Shown here one piece after another: positions 43,582-50,872 of a DNA stretch of 63,677 nucleotides. The stretch comes from an uncultured Lachnospiraceae bacterium (GTDB lineage: Bacteria; Bacillota; Clostridia; Lachnospirales; Lachnospiraceae). Made by a program: the position numbers and the translations under genes. The notes under the pieces are model-generated. The model was not told the DNA's origin, did not search any database, and saw nothing but the letters and a program-made list of their open reading frames with translations. How positions within the stretch are numbered: position 1 is the first letter of the stretch; every line of letters starts with the position of its first letter. The DNA lies in NCBI GenBank assembly GCA_947382625.1, contig CANDAG010000022.1, forward strand, positions 1-63,677. Reading direction: 5' to 3'.

Positions 43582-44408
43582 AGAAATCATTGATCAATGT
43601 TACTCTTTTTGTGATCGCAGTGCTGATCATGGCCGCATCCATCTGGGGACCGGAGCAGCTTGCGGTATATAAGGACAACAGGGTGCTTGACAGGATCCAT
43701 ACCCAGACTGCCGAGATGGAAGGGGAAGGGTACCGCTACACCTTGGGAAGTAACGAAAAGCTTTATATCCTCTCTCAGTGTCTGAACAGCCAGAGCCTGC
43801 CGGAAAGTGAACAGAACGCCCTTACCCGGGTGGAGGAGGAATCAGCGGACTACCAGGAGCTGGGGGGAACCTATGCCTTTGTGGTCAATCACAGAGGGCC
43901 TGCGGAAAAGGAGATTACGGAGGAAGAGATCTTTACCACCTGCAATGAAATGCTTGGGAGCCTGAAAGAGCTGGGAATTTTGCCGGAAACCGTCAGGGAG
44001 GTGCAGGGAGCGGATTACGAAGCAACCCTTTATTCCGCCATCGACGTGTTGGAGCCCAGAAATAATGTGGCGGTATGGAAGATGACTCTGTCAAACAGCA
44101 AGCGTAATGCGGATAAATCCAACCGTCTCATTGATGCCTATCTGGATGCGGGTGACGGAAGGATTTATGAGTTTTATGCAAGGACGGAACGGAAGTGGGA
44201 GGAGATCGATCCCGATGAGATCATCGAAAAGTGGAGCGAATACATGGGACTTGAGGCTCCTTTGCCCTACGAGACGGATAATCCTCTTTTAGAGGCCACC
44301 CCTTATTACAAAAAGTATGTTTTTGCCGGCTCAGGGGAGGACAGGACCATCGTAACGGTGGGCTTTTATGACGGGATCAACGAGCTGTTCCTGAAAATAT
44401 CCAAGTAG
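43578..44408 (+). CDS. membrane-anchored extracytoplasmic protein of the two-component unit
   Basis: No family recognised. 276 residues with one N-terminal membrane segment (about 7-26) and a soluble, acidic outer part without cysteine pairs or catalytic motif. It overlaps the kinase gene by ATGA, which suggests an accessory to the kinase comparable in position to YycH/YycI, though no sequence similarity is claimed. Confidence 0.75.
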   Translation: MKKSLINVTLFVIAVLIMAASIWGPEQLAVYKDNRVLDRIHTQTAEMEGEGYRYTLGSNEKLYILSQCLNSQSLPESEQNALTRVEEESADYQELGGTYAFVVNHRGPAEKEITEEEIFTTCNEMLGSLKELGILPETVREVQGADYEATLYSAIDVLEPRNNVAVWKMTLSNSKRNADKSNRLIDAYLDAGDGRIYEFYARTERKWEEIDPDEIIEKWSEYMGLEAPLPYETDNPLLEATPYYKKYVFAGSGEDRTIVTVGFYDGINELFLKISK

Positions 44409-44425
44409 ACGCAAAGAGTTCGCAA

Positions 44426-44514
44426 ATGATACAAAAATGATGCATAAATGATGGAAGTTTGATGGAAATATGATGATAAAATGATGCACCGGTTTTGTAA
44501 ACTTGCTTTATTAT
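44426..44514 (+). promoter_or_regulatory. six 11-bp direct repeats and promoter before the amidase
   Basis: ATGATG-like units start at 44426, 44437, 44448, 44459, 44470 and 44481, each exactly 11 bases after the last (first ATGATA, fourth TTGATG, others ATGATG). A -10 TATTAT lies at 44509-44514; the last repeat occupies the -35 position. This is the layout of promoters activated by OmpR/PhoB-type regulators, and the regulator at 41501 is the nearest candidate. Confidence 0.75.
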
Positions 44515-44544
44515 AAGCGAGGTTACAAAGGAGCATCATTTTTT

Positions 44545-45462
44545 ATGGAAAAACGAAGGAAAAGCAAAAGGCGGAGCAAAAAAGGAAAAAGGGCGGGATT
44601 TGGTTTGTGTATGGCGTTGACAGCGGGGATATTGGGACTGTCCGCCTGCCAGGTCATGGTCTGGGCGGCCCCCAAAAATATAAGAGAGGAGAAGGCGGTC
44701 AGCACGCTCCGCGAACTGACCTTATCTTCAAAAAAAGAGACGGCATCAGAGAGCTGGATGGAGCAGACCATACAGATGGCGGCAATCGGCGGGGCAGTGC
44801 AGAACGCTATTATGGAGAAAACCCGGCAAGGGACGCAGGAAGAGGAAAACAGGCAGCCATTGATCGCCATCGACCCGGGGCATGGTGGAATGGATTGCGG
44901 ATGTGCGGGAAAAAGCGCGGAGGAAAAGGATATCAATCTGCAGATTGCCAGGGCTCTTGAGAAGGAGCTGACGGAAAAGGGGTACCGGGTGCTGATGCTC
45001 AGAGAGAAGGATGAGCTGATCGGCAAGCTGGATCGTGTGGAGATCGCAAACAGCTATCAGGCGGATCTTTATGTGAGCATCCATCAAAATACTTACGAAG
45101 GAAAGGATAAGAGCGTAGGCGGTATTGAGACCTGGTACGACGGAGCGGATACCACAAGAGATAATGAAAGACTGGCTCTTCTGGTCCACAGAGAGACGGT
45201 TAAAAGTACGGGAGCAAAGGGACGGGGAGTAATCAACAGCCAGGAGCTCTATGTGGTCAGTAAAACCCTGATGCCTGCCTGTCTGATCGAAACCGGATTT
45301 TTGTCAAACCCTCAGGAGGAGCAGCGTCTGGCAGATACGGATTATCAGAGGCTGCTGGCAGAGGGCATCGCCCGGGGAATCGAGCTTTATTTCCATCCCG
45401 GCATTCTCTATATCCCCTTTGAGGAAGCACCCTGGAGGGATGCTGCGACCGCAGAGGTATAA
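44545..45462 (+). CDS. N-acetylmuramoyl-L-alanine amidase (Amidase_3)
   Basis: Zinc amidase cutting the peptide from peptidoglycan. 305 residues with a very basic N-terminus, a membrane segment (about 22-42), and the catalytic domain from about 105: AIDPGHGGMDCG with the first His, a Glu in the RAKG-like loop, VSIHQN with the second His, and LIETGFLSN near the end. ATG 44545 follows AAAGGAG by about ten bases; earlier codons in the frame lack a ribosome site. Confidence 0.92.
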   Translation: MEKRRKSKRRSKKGKRAGFGLCMALTAGILGLSACQVMVWAAPKNIREEKAVSTLRELTLSSKKETASESWMEQTIQMAAIGGAVQNAIMEKTRQGTQEEENRQPLIAIDPGHGGMDCGCAGKSAEEKDINLQIARALEKELTEKGYRVLMLREKDELIGKLDRVEIANSYQADLYVSIHQNTYEGKDKSVGGIETWYDGADTTRDNERLALLVHRETVKSTGAKGRGVINSQELYVVSKTLMPACLIETGFLSNPQEEQRLADTDYQRLLAEGIARGIELYFHPGILYIPFEEAPWRDAATAEV

Positions 45463-45478
45463 AATCTCTTTTTTTGCC

Positions 45479-45484
45479 TATAAT
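45479..45484 (+). promoter_or_regulatory. -10 box of rubrerythrin
   Basis: TATAAT, 40 bases before the start codon. No -35 box or PerR-like palindrome was seen. Confidence 0.4.
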
Positions 45485-45524
45485 ATGGGCAGTAGGCAAA
45501 TCTTGGATAAAAAGGAGATTTTTT

Positions 45525-46115
45525 ATGGCATGTGATTTTAAGAACAGTGAAACAAAAGACAACCTTATGCGTTCCTTTGCCGGAGAGAGCCAGGCCAGGA
45601 ACCGCTATACCATCGCGGCAGCCCAGGCAAAGAAGGAGAAGCTGCATGTGATAGAAAGGGTTTTTCGCTTTACGGCAGATCAGGAAAGGGAGCATGCAGA
45701 GATTTTTTATAAGTATCTGAAGGAGCTTGGGGGAGAGACGATCCATATAGACGGAGGCTATCCGGTGGATATTTCCGAGAAGCTCTCAGACCTTCTGCGC
45801 ATGGCCCAGCATAATGAGTATGAGGAGCATGACGATGTGTACAAAGCCTTCGGGGAAAAGGCGAAGGAAGAGGGCTTTCCTGCCATTGCCAGTACCTTTT
45901 TTATGATCGCGGAGATTGAAAAGGTGCATGGAGACAGATTTGGAAGGTTTGCAGAGCTTATGGAAAAGAACAGGCTCTTTCAGGAGGATCAAAAGACAAG
46001 CTGGATCTGCTTAAACTGCGGATATATCTACGAAGGGGAGATGGCACCCGGAAAGTGCCCGGTGTGTGCCCATGATCAGGGATTTTTCGTGAGAGCCGAT
46101 CAGCCCCTTTTATAA
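45525..46115 (+). CDS. rbr: rubrerythrin
   Basis: Non-haem di-iron peroxidase protecting anaerobes from hydrogen peroxide. 196 residues: a four-helix di-iron domain with ESQARNRY, DQEREHAE, E-x2-H in AEIEKVHGDRF, and a C-terminal rubredoxin domain with CLNCGYIYEG and CPVCAHDQG. ATG 45525 follows AAAGGAG. Confidence 0.95.
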   Translation: MACDFKNSETKDNLMRSFAGESQARNRYTIAAAQAKKEKLHVIERVFRFTADQEREHAEIFYKYLKELGGETIHIDGGYPVDISEKLSDLLRMAQHNEYEEHDDVYKAFGEKAKEEGFPAIASTFFMIAEIEKVHGDRFGRFAELMEKNRLFQEDQKTSWICLNCGYIYEGEMAPGKCPVCAHDQGFFVRADQPLL

Positions 46116-46143
46116 AGAAATTCTTAAGACATCCGGTCAGCAA

Positions 46144-46173
46144 TTGACAATTTAAGACACAGGCGAATATAAT
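46144..46173 (+). promoter_or_regulatory. promoter TTGACA-18-TATAAT
   Basis: Both boxes are perfect consensus, spacing 18. It drives the VanZ-like gene with a leader of about 90 bases. Confidence 0.8.
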
Positions 46174-46179
46174 GAAATC

Positions 46180-46268
46180 GTTATATTGGGGCGGGATGGC
46201 AGGGGCAGCAAAAGGTCTGCCGGCTTTCCCTGGAGACAGGAAAGGGAAGCACGGGTGAATCAAGGAAT
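46180..46268 (+). ncRNA. structured leader of the VanZ-like gene, class unknown
   Basis: GGCAG / CTGCC enclose AGCAAAAGGT, and GCTTTCCC-TGGAGACA-GGAAAG forms a second stem; the leader is G-rich and unlike nearby gaps. I compared it in mind with c-di-GMP, ZTP, fluoride, guanidine and manganese riboswitches and found no match. It could be a regulatory RNA or only chance structure. Confidence 0.3.
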
Positions 46269-46775
46269 ATGAAAAAAAGAACCAGATGGCCCATAGTAAT
46301 GCTTTTGTGGCTTATTTTTATAGCGATGATCGGAGGGATCGTTTATCTCTCCTTCCAGAACGGTGAAGAGAGCAAGGAATTGGGAAAGCAGTTTCTCAGG
46401 CAGCTCTCCGGCGCGGGGCAGATCGGAGAAGGCGCTTCAAGGGAAGAGCTGGATACCTTAAATTACCTGATCCGGCAGAGCGGAAGAGTGCTGGCGTTTC
46501 TGATGATCGGAATCATGGGAACCATTACCATCCATGTGACCTTTGCAGGATGCCACTGGTTTTTTAAAACCGGTATCACTCTTTTGATCCTTACGGGGAT
46601 TGCCTGCTTCACCGAGAGGATGAAGGTTTATATTCCCAGCAGGCATTACAGCTATGAGGAAATGATGCTCAGCGTGGCGGCAGCGGCGGCAGGATTTCTG
46701 GTGGTGTCCATCATCACCCTGTTAGGCAGGATACTCAAAGGAATATCCCACCTGCTTGCCGCCGGCCACACATAA
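46269..46775 (+). CDS. VanZ-like small membrane protein
   Basis: 168 residues with four hydrophobic segments (about 8-28, 76-93, 98-115, 132-155). YLSFQNGEESKELG after the first segment and NYLIRQSGRVLAFLMIG fit the VanZ pattern. The function of such proteins in non-resistant hosts is not known. The stop is four bases from the end of the opposite pyrI gene; no terminator is seen between them. Confidence 0.65.
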   Translation: MKKRTRWPIVMLLWLIFIAMIGGIVYLSFQNGEESKELGKQFLRQLSGAGQIGEGASREELDTLNYLIRQSGRVLAFLMIGIMGTITIHVTFAGCHWFFKTGITLLILTGIACFTERMKVYIPSRHYSYEEMMLSVAAAAAGFLVVSIITLLGRILKGISHLLAAGHT

Positions 46776-46779
46776 GAGT

Positions 46780-47211
46780 CTATAAGGTTTCTGTACATTT
46801 CTCCTCACAGTACTTGCAGCGGTAGATTTCCTTTTTTTCGTCCGCCAGTACAAAGATGTGGGGAAGCTCCTGTTCAATAGAAGTGATGCATCTGGGATTT
46901 TTGCACCGGATGATATTTTTCAGCTCCTTCGGGAGCTGAAGCTCTTTTTTGGAGACAATGGCTCCGTCCTTTATGACGTTAACTGTGATGTTGTGGTCAA
47001 TAAAAGCAAGAACATCCAGATTCAGCATATCAATGTCGCATTCTACCTTCAGGATATCTTTTTTTCCCATTTTGTTGCTGCGGGCATTTTTGATGATGGC
47101 TACGGTACAGTCCAGTTTGTCCAGCTGCAGATGATGATAGATGGAAAGGCTTTTACCGGCCTTAATATGATCCAGCACAAAGCCTTCTTCGATTTTTCCT
47201 ACATTAAGCAT
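46780..47211 (-). CDS. pyrI: aspartate carbamoyltransferase regulatory subunit
   Basis: Binds nucleotides and confers allosteric control on PyrB. 143 residues with the four zinc cysteines CKNPRC (C-x4-C) and CKYCEEK (C-x2-C). AAGGAGG lies before the ATG. Coupled behind pyrB with a 22-base gap. Confidence 0.95.
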   Translation of the reverse strand: MLNVGKIEEGFVLDHIKAGKSLSIYHHLQLDKLDCTVAIIKNARSNKMGKKDILKVECDIDMLNLDVLAFIDHNITVNVIKDGAIVSKKELQLPKELKNIIRCKNPRCITSIEQELPHIFVLADEKKEIYRCKYCEEKCTETL

Positions 47212-47233
47212 AGTGTTCCTCCTTCTGTGGCTT

Positions 47234-48151
47234 TTAGCCTACATGAATATCCAGCAGGGTTAGGATCAGCGCCATACGCACATATACGCCGTACTGTACC
47301 TGCTTAAAATATGCGGCTCTCGGGTCATCATCCACCTCCACGGAAATCTCATTGACCCTGGGCAGGGGATGGAGCACCAGCATATCGGGGGAGGCCAGCT
47401 GCATTTTGGCCTTGTCAAGAATATAAAAATCCTTCAGCCTTACATAATCCTCCTCATTAAAAAAGCGTTCCTTCTGGACCCGTGTCATGTAGAGCATGTC
47501 AAGCCTTGGCATAATGGATTCCAGGCGGATGACCTCCTCGTAGGGAATGTTTTTTTCGTTCAGCATTTCCGTTACATAATCAGGTACCATCAGCTCTCTC
47601 GGAGAGATAAAGATGAACCGGATCCCTTCATATCGGGAAAGGGCGTTGATCAGGGAGTGGACGGTGCGGCCGAATTTCAGATCTCCGCACAGGCCGATGG
47701 TAAAATGGTCAAGGCGTCCCTTTAAGGAACGGATGGTGAGAAGGTCGGTGAGGGTCTGGGTGGGGTGCTGATGTCCTCCGTCGCCTGCGTTGATCACGGG
47801 AATGGAGGAGCGGTCTGCCGCTACCTTGGGAGCGCCCTCCTTGGGATGGCGCATGGCGCAGATGTCCGCAAAGCAGGAGATGACCCGGATGGTATCGGAT
47901 ACGCTTTCTCCCTTTGCAGCGGAGGATGCGGAGGCATCGGAAAAGCCGATGACGCTTCCTCCTAAGTTTAGCATGGCGGCTTCAAAGCTGAGCCGGGTAC
48001 GTGTGCTGGGTTCATAAAAGCAGGTAGCAAGCTTTTTGCCCTCACAGGCTTTGGCATATTTGCCGGGATTCGCCTCAATGTCGTTTGCCAGATCAAAGAG
48101 CCGGTCCAATTCCTCTGTGGAAAAATCAAGAGGACTCATAAGATGTCTCAT
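47234..48151 (-). CDS. pyrB: aspartate carbamoyltransferase catalytic subunit
   Basis: Commits carbamoyl phosphate to pyrimidine synthesis. 305 residues with [14 protein letters not shown] (carbamoyl phosphate loop), [11 protein letters not shown] and [10 protein letters not shown] start it at ATG 48151 (product [11 protein letters not shown]), six bases behind AAGGAG; the longer frame from 48208 would run through the leader terminator hairpin and lacks a ribosome site. Confidence 0.96.
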   Translation of the reverse strand: MRHLMSPLDFSTEELDRLFDLANDIEANPGKYAKACEGKKLATCFYEPSTRTRLSFEAAMLNLGGSVIGFSDASASSAAKGESVSDTIRVISCFADICAMRHPKEGAPKVAADRSSIPVINAGDGGHQHPTQTLTDLLTIRSLKGRLDHFTIGLCGDLKFGRTVHSLINALSRYEGIRFIFISPRELMVPDYVTEMLNEKNIPYEEVIRLESIMPRLDMLYMTRVQKERFFNEEDYVRLKDFYILDKAKMQLASPDMLVLHPLPRVNEISVEVDDDPRAAYFKQVQYGVYVRMALILTLLDIHVG

Positions 48152-48169
48152 AGTGATACTCCTTCCGCA

Positions 48170-48200
48170 AAAAATCGAAGAGAAGCTCTCTTCGATTTTT
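48170..48200 (-). terminator. terminator hairpin in the pyrB leader, probable attenuator
   Basis: On the minus strand AAAAATCGAAGAG pairs with CTCTTCGATTTTT and a T-run follows, only about ten bases before the pyrB Shine-Dalgarno. A terminator directly before a biosynthetic gene implies attenuation. No PyrR-type binding loop was recognised; a UTP-sensitive or upstream-pairing mechanism is possible. Confidence 0.75.
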
Positions 48201-48203
48201 ATT

Positions 48204-48241
48204 AACATAAGAACAATTTGCGAAGCGCATCATCCCTTGTT
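48204..48241 (-). repeat. 38-bp palindromic repeat, copy 6
   Basis: Minus strand: AACAAGGGATGATG, core GCTTCGCAAA, then CTTATGTT. It abuts copy 7 head to tail with no base between and lies directly before the pyrB leader terminator. Confidence 0.75.
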
Positions 48242-48279
48242 TCCATAGGGATGATTTGCAAAGCACATCATCTGTTGTT
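48242..48279 (-). repeat. 38-bp palindromic repeat, copy 7
   Basis: Minus strand: AACAACAGATGATG, core GCTTTGCAAA, then CATCCCTATGGA. It begins on the last base of the nitroreductase stop codon. Together copies 6 and 7 can fold with ATCATCCCT / AGGGATGAT. Confidence 0.75.
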
Positions 48280-48821
48280 TAGCTTTGAAATGATAACAGG
48301 TCCTCTACAGGCTTCCTTCTGGGAGCGGCAGGCGCTTCGTCAGGATAACCCACAGGGATCAGTGCGGCAACTTCCCTTCCTTCAGGGAGGTTTAATAATG
48401 ACGCAGTCTTTGCATCGTCAAAAATTCCCATGATCACGCTGCCGAGTCCTTTGTCCCAGGCGGCAAGACAGAAGGTCTGACTGGCAATTCCGGCGTCATA
48501 GGCCTGCCAGAAGCTGCCTTTGGCAGTGGAAAAGGAACCGTCGCGCTCAAAACCGCTTCTGCCGGTAAGAAAGGTGACTACCATAAGCAGCGGAGCCTGG
48601 GCAATGATCTCTCCGTTTCGGGGATAAGCCTGGGTGCATTCGGCAGCGATCTTGTCCTTCAATTCGCCTTCAACAGCGATATAGCGTGCGATCTGGGTGT
48701 GCTTCCAGCTGGGAGCGTAGGATGCAGTCTCAACAATCTCGGAAAGTAAGGCGTGATCTATGGGATCGGCCTTGAATTTACGGATGCTTCTGCGTTCTTT
48801 GATACAGTCTTTTGCGGTCAT
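48279..48821 (-). CDS. nitroreductase-family FMN oxidoreductase
   Basis: 180 residues starting KDCIKERRSIRKFKADPI, with the FMN-contacting RRSIRKF, SYAPSWKHTQ, and the C-terminal LIPVGYPDE. ATG 48821 lies seven bases behind AGGAGG; upstream codons in the frame belong to the leader. Substrate unknown. Confidence 0.9.
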   Translation of the reverse strand: MTAKDCIKERRSIRKFKADPIDHALLSEIVETASYAPSWKHTQIARYIAVEGELKDKIAAECTQAYPRNGEIIAQAPLLMVVTFLTGRSGFERDGSFSTAKGSFWQAYDAGIASQTFCLAAWDKGLGSVIMGIFDDAKTASLLNLPEGREVAALIPVGYPDEAPAAPRRKPVEDLLSFQS

Positions 48822-48879
48822 AAGCGTCCTCCTGTCTGATAGGGTGCCGCAAAGCGGCGTCTGTTGATTTACAGGGTCT

Positions 48880-48908
48880 ATTTTAGCATATCGCCCCCGC
48901 AGTTTCAA
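48880..48908 (-). promoter_or_regulatory. promoter of the nitroreductase gene
   Basis: Minus strand TTGAAA (48908-48903), 17 bases, TAAAAT (48885-48880). A small GCCGC-AAA-GCGGC stem at 48846-48858 lies in the leader. Confidence 0.65.
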
Positions 48909-48945
48909 TCGGAGAAAAAAGAAAGTTTCGGGAAGGTTTTAGTCG

Positions 48946-48974
48946 TGGACAATTTCCTGCTTTTAGAATATAAT
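48946..48974 (+). promoter_or_regulatory. promoter of the diguanylate cyclase gene
   Basis: TGGACA and TATAAT 17 bases apart, 50 bases before the start codon; divergent from the nitroreductase promoter. Confidence 0.7.
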
Positions 48975-49024
48975 ATCCTCATGTGTATCAGGTTCGGGTA
49001 CAGAGAAAAGGAAAAGGAACGCCT

Positions 49025-49966
49025 ATGGATAAAATTTTGGTTATAGATGACAGTCTGCTGCAGGCAGAAGCGCTGAAATCTCTTTTGGCAGAGGATTATG
49101 AGGTGACCGTATGCAGTACGGCGGAGGAAGGGTTAAAAAAGGCTAAAACAGGAGAGTATTCACTGATCCTGCTGGATGTGATCATGCCTTATATGGACGG
49201 CTTTGTCCTGCTTAAGGAGCTGCAGGAGGATATTCACACCAAGTTTATCCCGGTGATACTGATCACCAGCCTTACAGATATGATGCATGAGCAGAAAGGC
49301 CTGGTCATGGGGGCGGTGGATTATATTACCAAGCCCTTTAAGCCCCTGATCGTGAAGGCAAGGGTGAACACCCATATCAAGCTGTTCCAATACAGGAAAC
49401 AGTTTATGAAGGACGCCATGATCGATGAGCTTACGGGGATCGCCAACAGACGGAGCTACGAAAAAACCAGCATGACCAGATGGCGGGAGGCTGTCCGTCT
49501 GAAGCTGCCCTTTACGGTGTGTATGTTCGACATCGATAAATTTAAGCTTTATAATGATTCCTTCGGGCATCCGGCAGGAGACAAGGTCATAGCGTCTGTG
49601 GCTAAAACGGTATCCTCTTATCTGCGCAGGAGTACGGATTTTGTGGCCCGCTATGGGGGAGAGGAGTTTGTGGCCCTTTCGTTAGGAGAGAATGCGGAAG
49701 CTGCCTTCGAATTTATGAAGAAGATCCGGGGAGAGATCGAGAATCTGCATATTCCCCACTGTTCTCCGGTATCCGAGTGGGTGACCATCAGCATCGGCGG
49801 GGTTACCGTCATTCCGGAGGAGAAGGATTCCTATGAGGATGTCTTGAAGAAGGCGGACGAGATGCTTTATATCGCCAAGCAGCAGGGCAGGAACAGGGTG
49901 GTCTGGTGCAATGAAAAGAAGGAACAGTGGCAGGAGCAAAAGGAAGGGGATGTGTTATGGCAGTAG
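49025..49966 (+). CDS. response regulator diguanylate cyclase (REC-GGDEF)
   Basis: Makes c-di-GMP when its receiver is phosphorylated. 313 residues: receiver with Asp in LLDVIMPYMDG and Lys in TKPFKP, then GGDEF domain with RYGGEEF and a feedback I-site RSTD (RxxD) five residues earlier. It may supply the signal for the PilZ protein at 2212. ATG 49025 follows AAAGGA. The end overlaps the next gene by ten bases. Confidence 0.93.
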   Translation: MDKILVIDDSLLQAEALKSLLAEDYEVTVCSTAEEGLKKAKTGEYSLILLDVIMPYMDGFVLLKELQEDIHTKFIPVILITSLTDMMHEQKGLVMGAVDYITKPFKPLIVKARVNTHIKLFQYRKQFMKDAMIDELTGIANRRSYEKTSMTRWREAVRLKLPFTVCMFDIDKFKLYNDSFGHPAGDKVIASVAKTVSSYLRRSTDFVARYGGEEFVALSLGENAEAAFEFMKKIRGEIENLHIPHCSPVSEWVTISIGGVTVIPEEKDSYEDVLKKADEMLYIAKQQGRNRVVWCNEKKEQWQEQKEGDVLWQ

Positions 49967-50331
49967 AATTTAAGGAGAAAAAAAGGTGGCTGTTTTTGGG
50001 ACTGCCTTTTACATTTACAACCTATCATGTGAAGGAAAATCTGATCACAATAGAGAGCGGGCTTCTTAAGAAAACAGAGAATGACTGTTATATGTACAAG
50101 GTGCAGGACGTGGAGCTTGTGACCTCCCTGGCGGAAAGGATCTTTGGGCTGGGGACGGTAGTCTGCTATACCGGAGACGTAACCCATCCGAAGCTGGAGC
50201 TGATCCATATCAAAAATGCCAAGACAGTGAAGGATCATATCCTGGAGGCATCAGAACAGGCACGGATGAAACGGCGTACCCTGAATACATTGGATATCGG
50301 TGCGCAGGCAGAGGAAATAGATTCGGATTGA
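49957..50331 (+). CDS. small PH-like (bPH2/YdbT-type) domain protein
   Basis: 124 residues, beta-rich, with FTFTTYHVKENLITIESGLL and the YKVQDVELVTSLAERIFGLG segment typical of bacterial PH-like domains. No membrane segments, unlike most YdbS/YdbT proteins. It overlaps the cyclase gene, suggesting a linked role. Function unknown. Confidence 0.75.
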   Translation: MAVEFKEKKRWLFLGLPFTFTTYHVKENLITIESGLLKKTENDCYMYKVQDVELVTSLAERIFGLGTVVCYTGDVTHPKLELIHIKNAKTVKDHILEASEQARMKRRTLNTLDIGAQAEEIDSD

Positions 50332-50348
50332 GAATGAAGGCATTGCGG

Positions 50349-50375
50349 GCGGTATGAGGATTTCATACCGCTTTT
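50349..50375. terminator. terminator between convergent genes
   Basis: GCGGTATGA and TCATACCGC pair around GGATT, followed by TTTT on the plus strand. It overlaps the 3' end of the opposite gene. Confidence 0.8.
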
Positions 50376-50770
50376 CTGTCCGGGGATAAAAGCCGTTCAA
50401 ACAAAAGCCCGGCCAGAAACCAGTTGGGGAAATAGTCAAGGCGCACCACCTTGCCTATATTCCAGCGGGAGCGCTCATAATTCCAGGGGCAAAGGTCAAG
50501 GCGGGACAGAAGGCTTCCGGTGAGATATTCCCCTGTAAAAATGCAGAGGGCATAGACTGTCCCTTTCAGAAGGGCAGGAAGCTTTCGGAGCATTTTAAAA
50601 ACAGGGCCAAGGACAGATACGCTTCCGTAGATGGGAAACATCCAAAGGGAGGTACGTCCGTATAGCCGCAGGTCTCTCTGGCGCAGAGAGCCGAGGGAGG
50701 TAAAAAAGATCTCAAGACTCCAGCCGAGGAGTCCGCATTGAAGGAAGGCTTTCAAAAATTTTTTTATCAT
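50363..50770 (-). CDS. putative ABC-transporter type IV membrane protein (DUF1113-like)
   Basis: 135 residues with three or four hydrophobic segments and the family signature CPWNYE..., NIGKVVRLDYFPNWFLAGLL. A GWSLE segment near the start also fits. Biochemical role unknown. Start at ATG 50770 is chosen because the longer frame begins inside the palindrome 50807-50841; no strong ribosome site is seen. Confidence 0.7.
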   Translation of the reverse strand: MIKKFLKAFLQCGLLGWSLEIFFTSLGSLRQRDLRLYGRTSLWMFPIYGSVSVLGPVFKMLRKLPALLKGTVYALCIFTGEYLTGSLLSRLDLCPWNYERSRWNIGKVVRLDYFPNWFLAGLLFERLLSPDRKAV

Positions 50771-50806
50771 GGTAGCAGTATGGAACGAAATGCCGGTTTT
50801 TATACA

Positions 50807-50841
50807 TATAGTAAACGACAAAATAATTTGTTGTTCACTAT
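50807..50841. repeat. palindrome family 2, copy 1
   Basis: TATAGTAAACGACAAA / TTTGTTGTTCACTAT with a short AT-rich centre. A near-identical perfect palindrome is at 54542-54577. It lies between the DUF1113 start and folC. Confidence 0.75.
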
Positions 50842-50872
50842 GATCTTACAGACATAAAGGGGAGCGGGGAGT

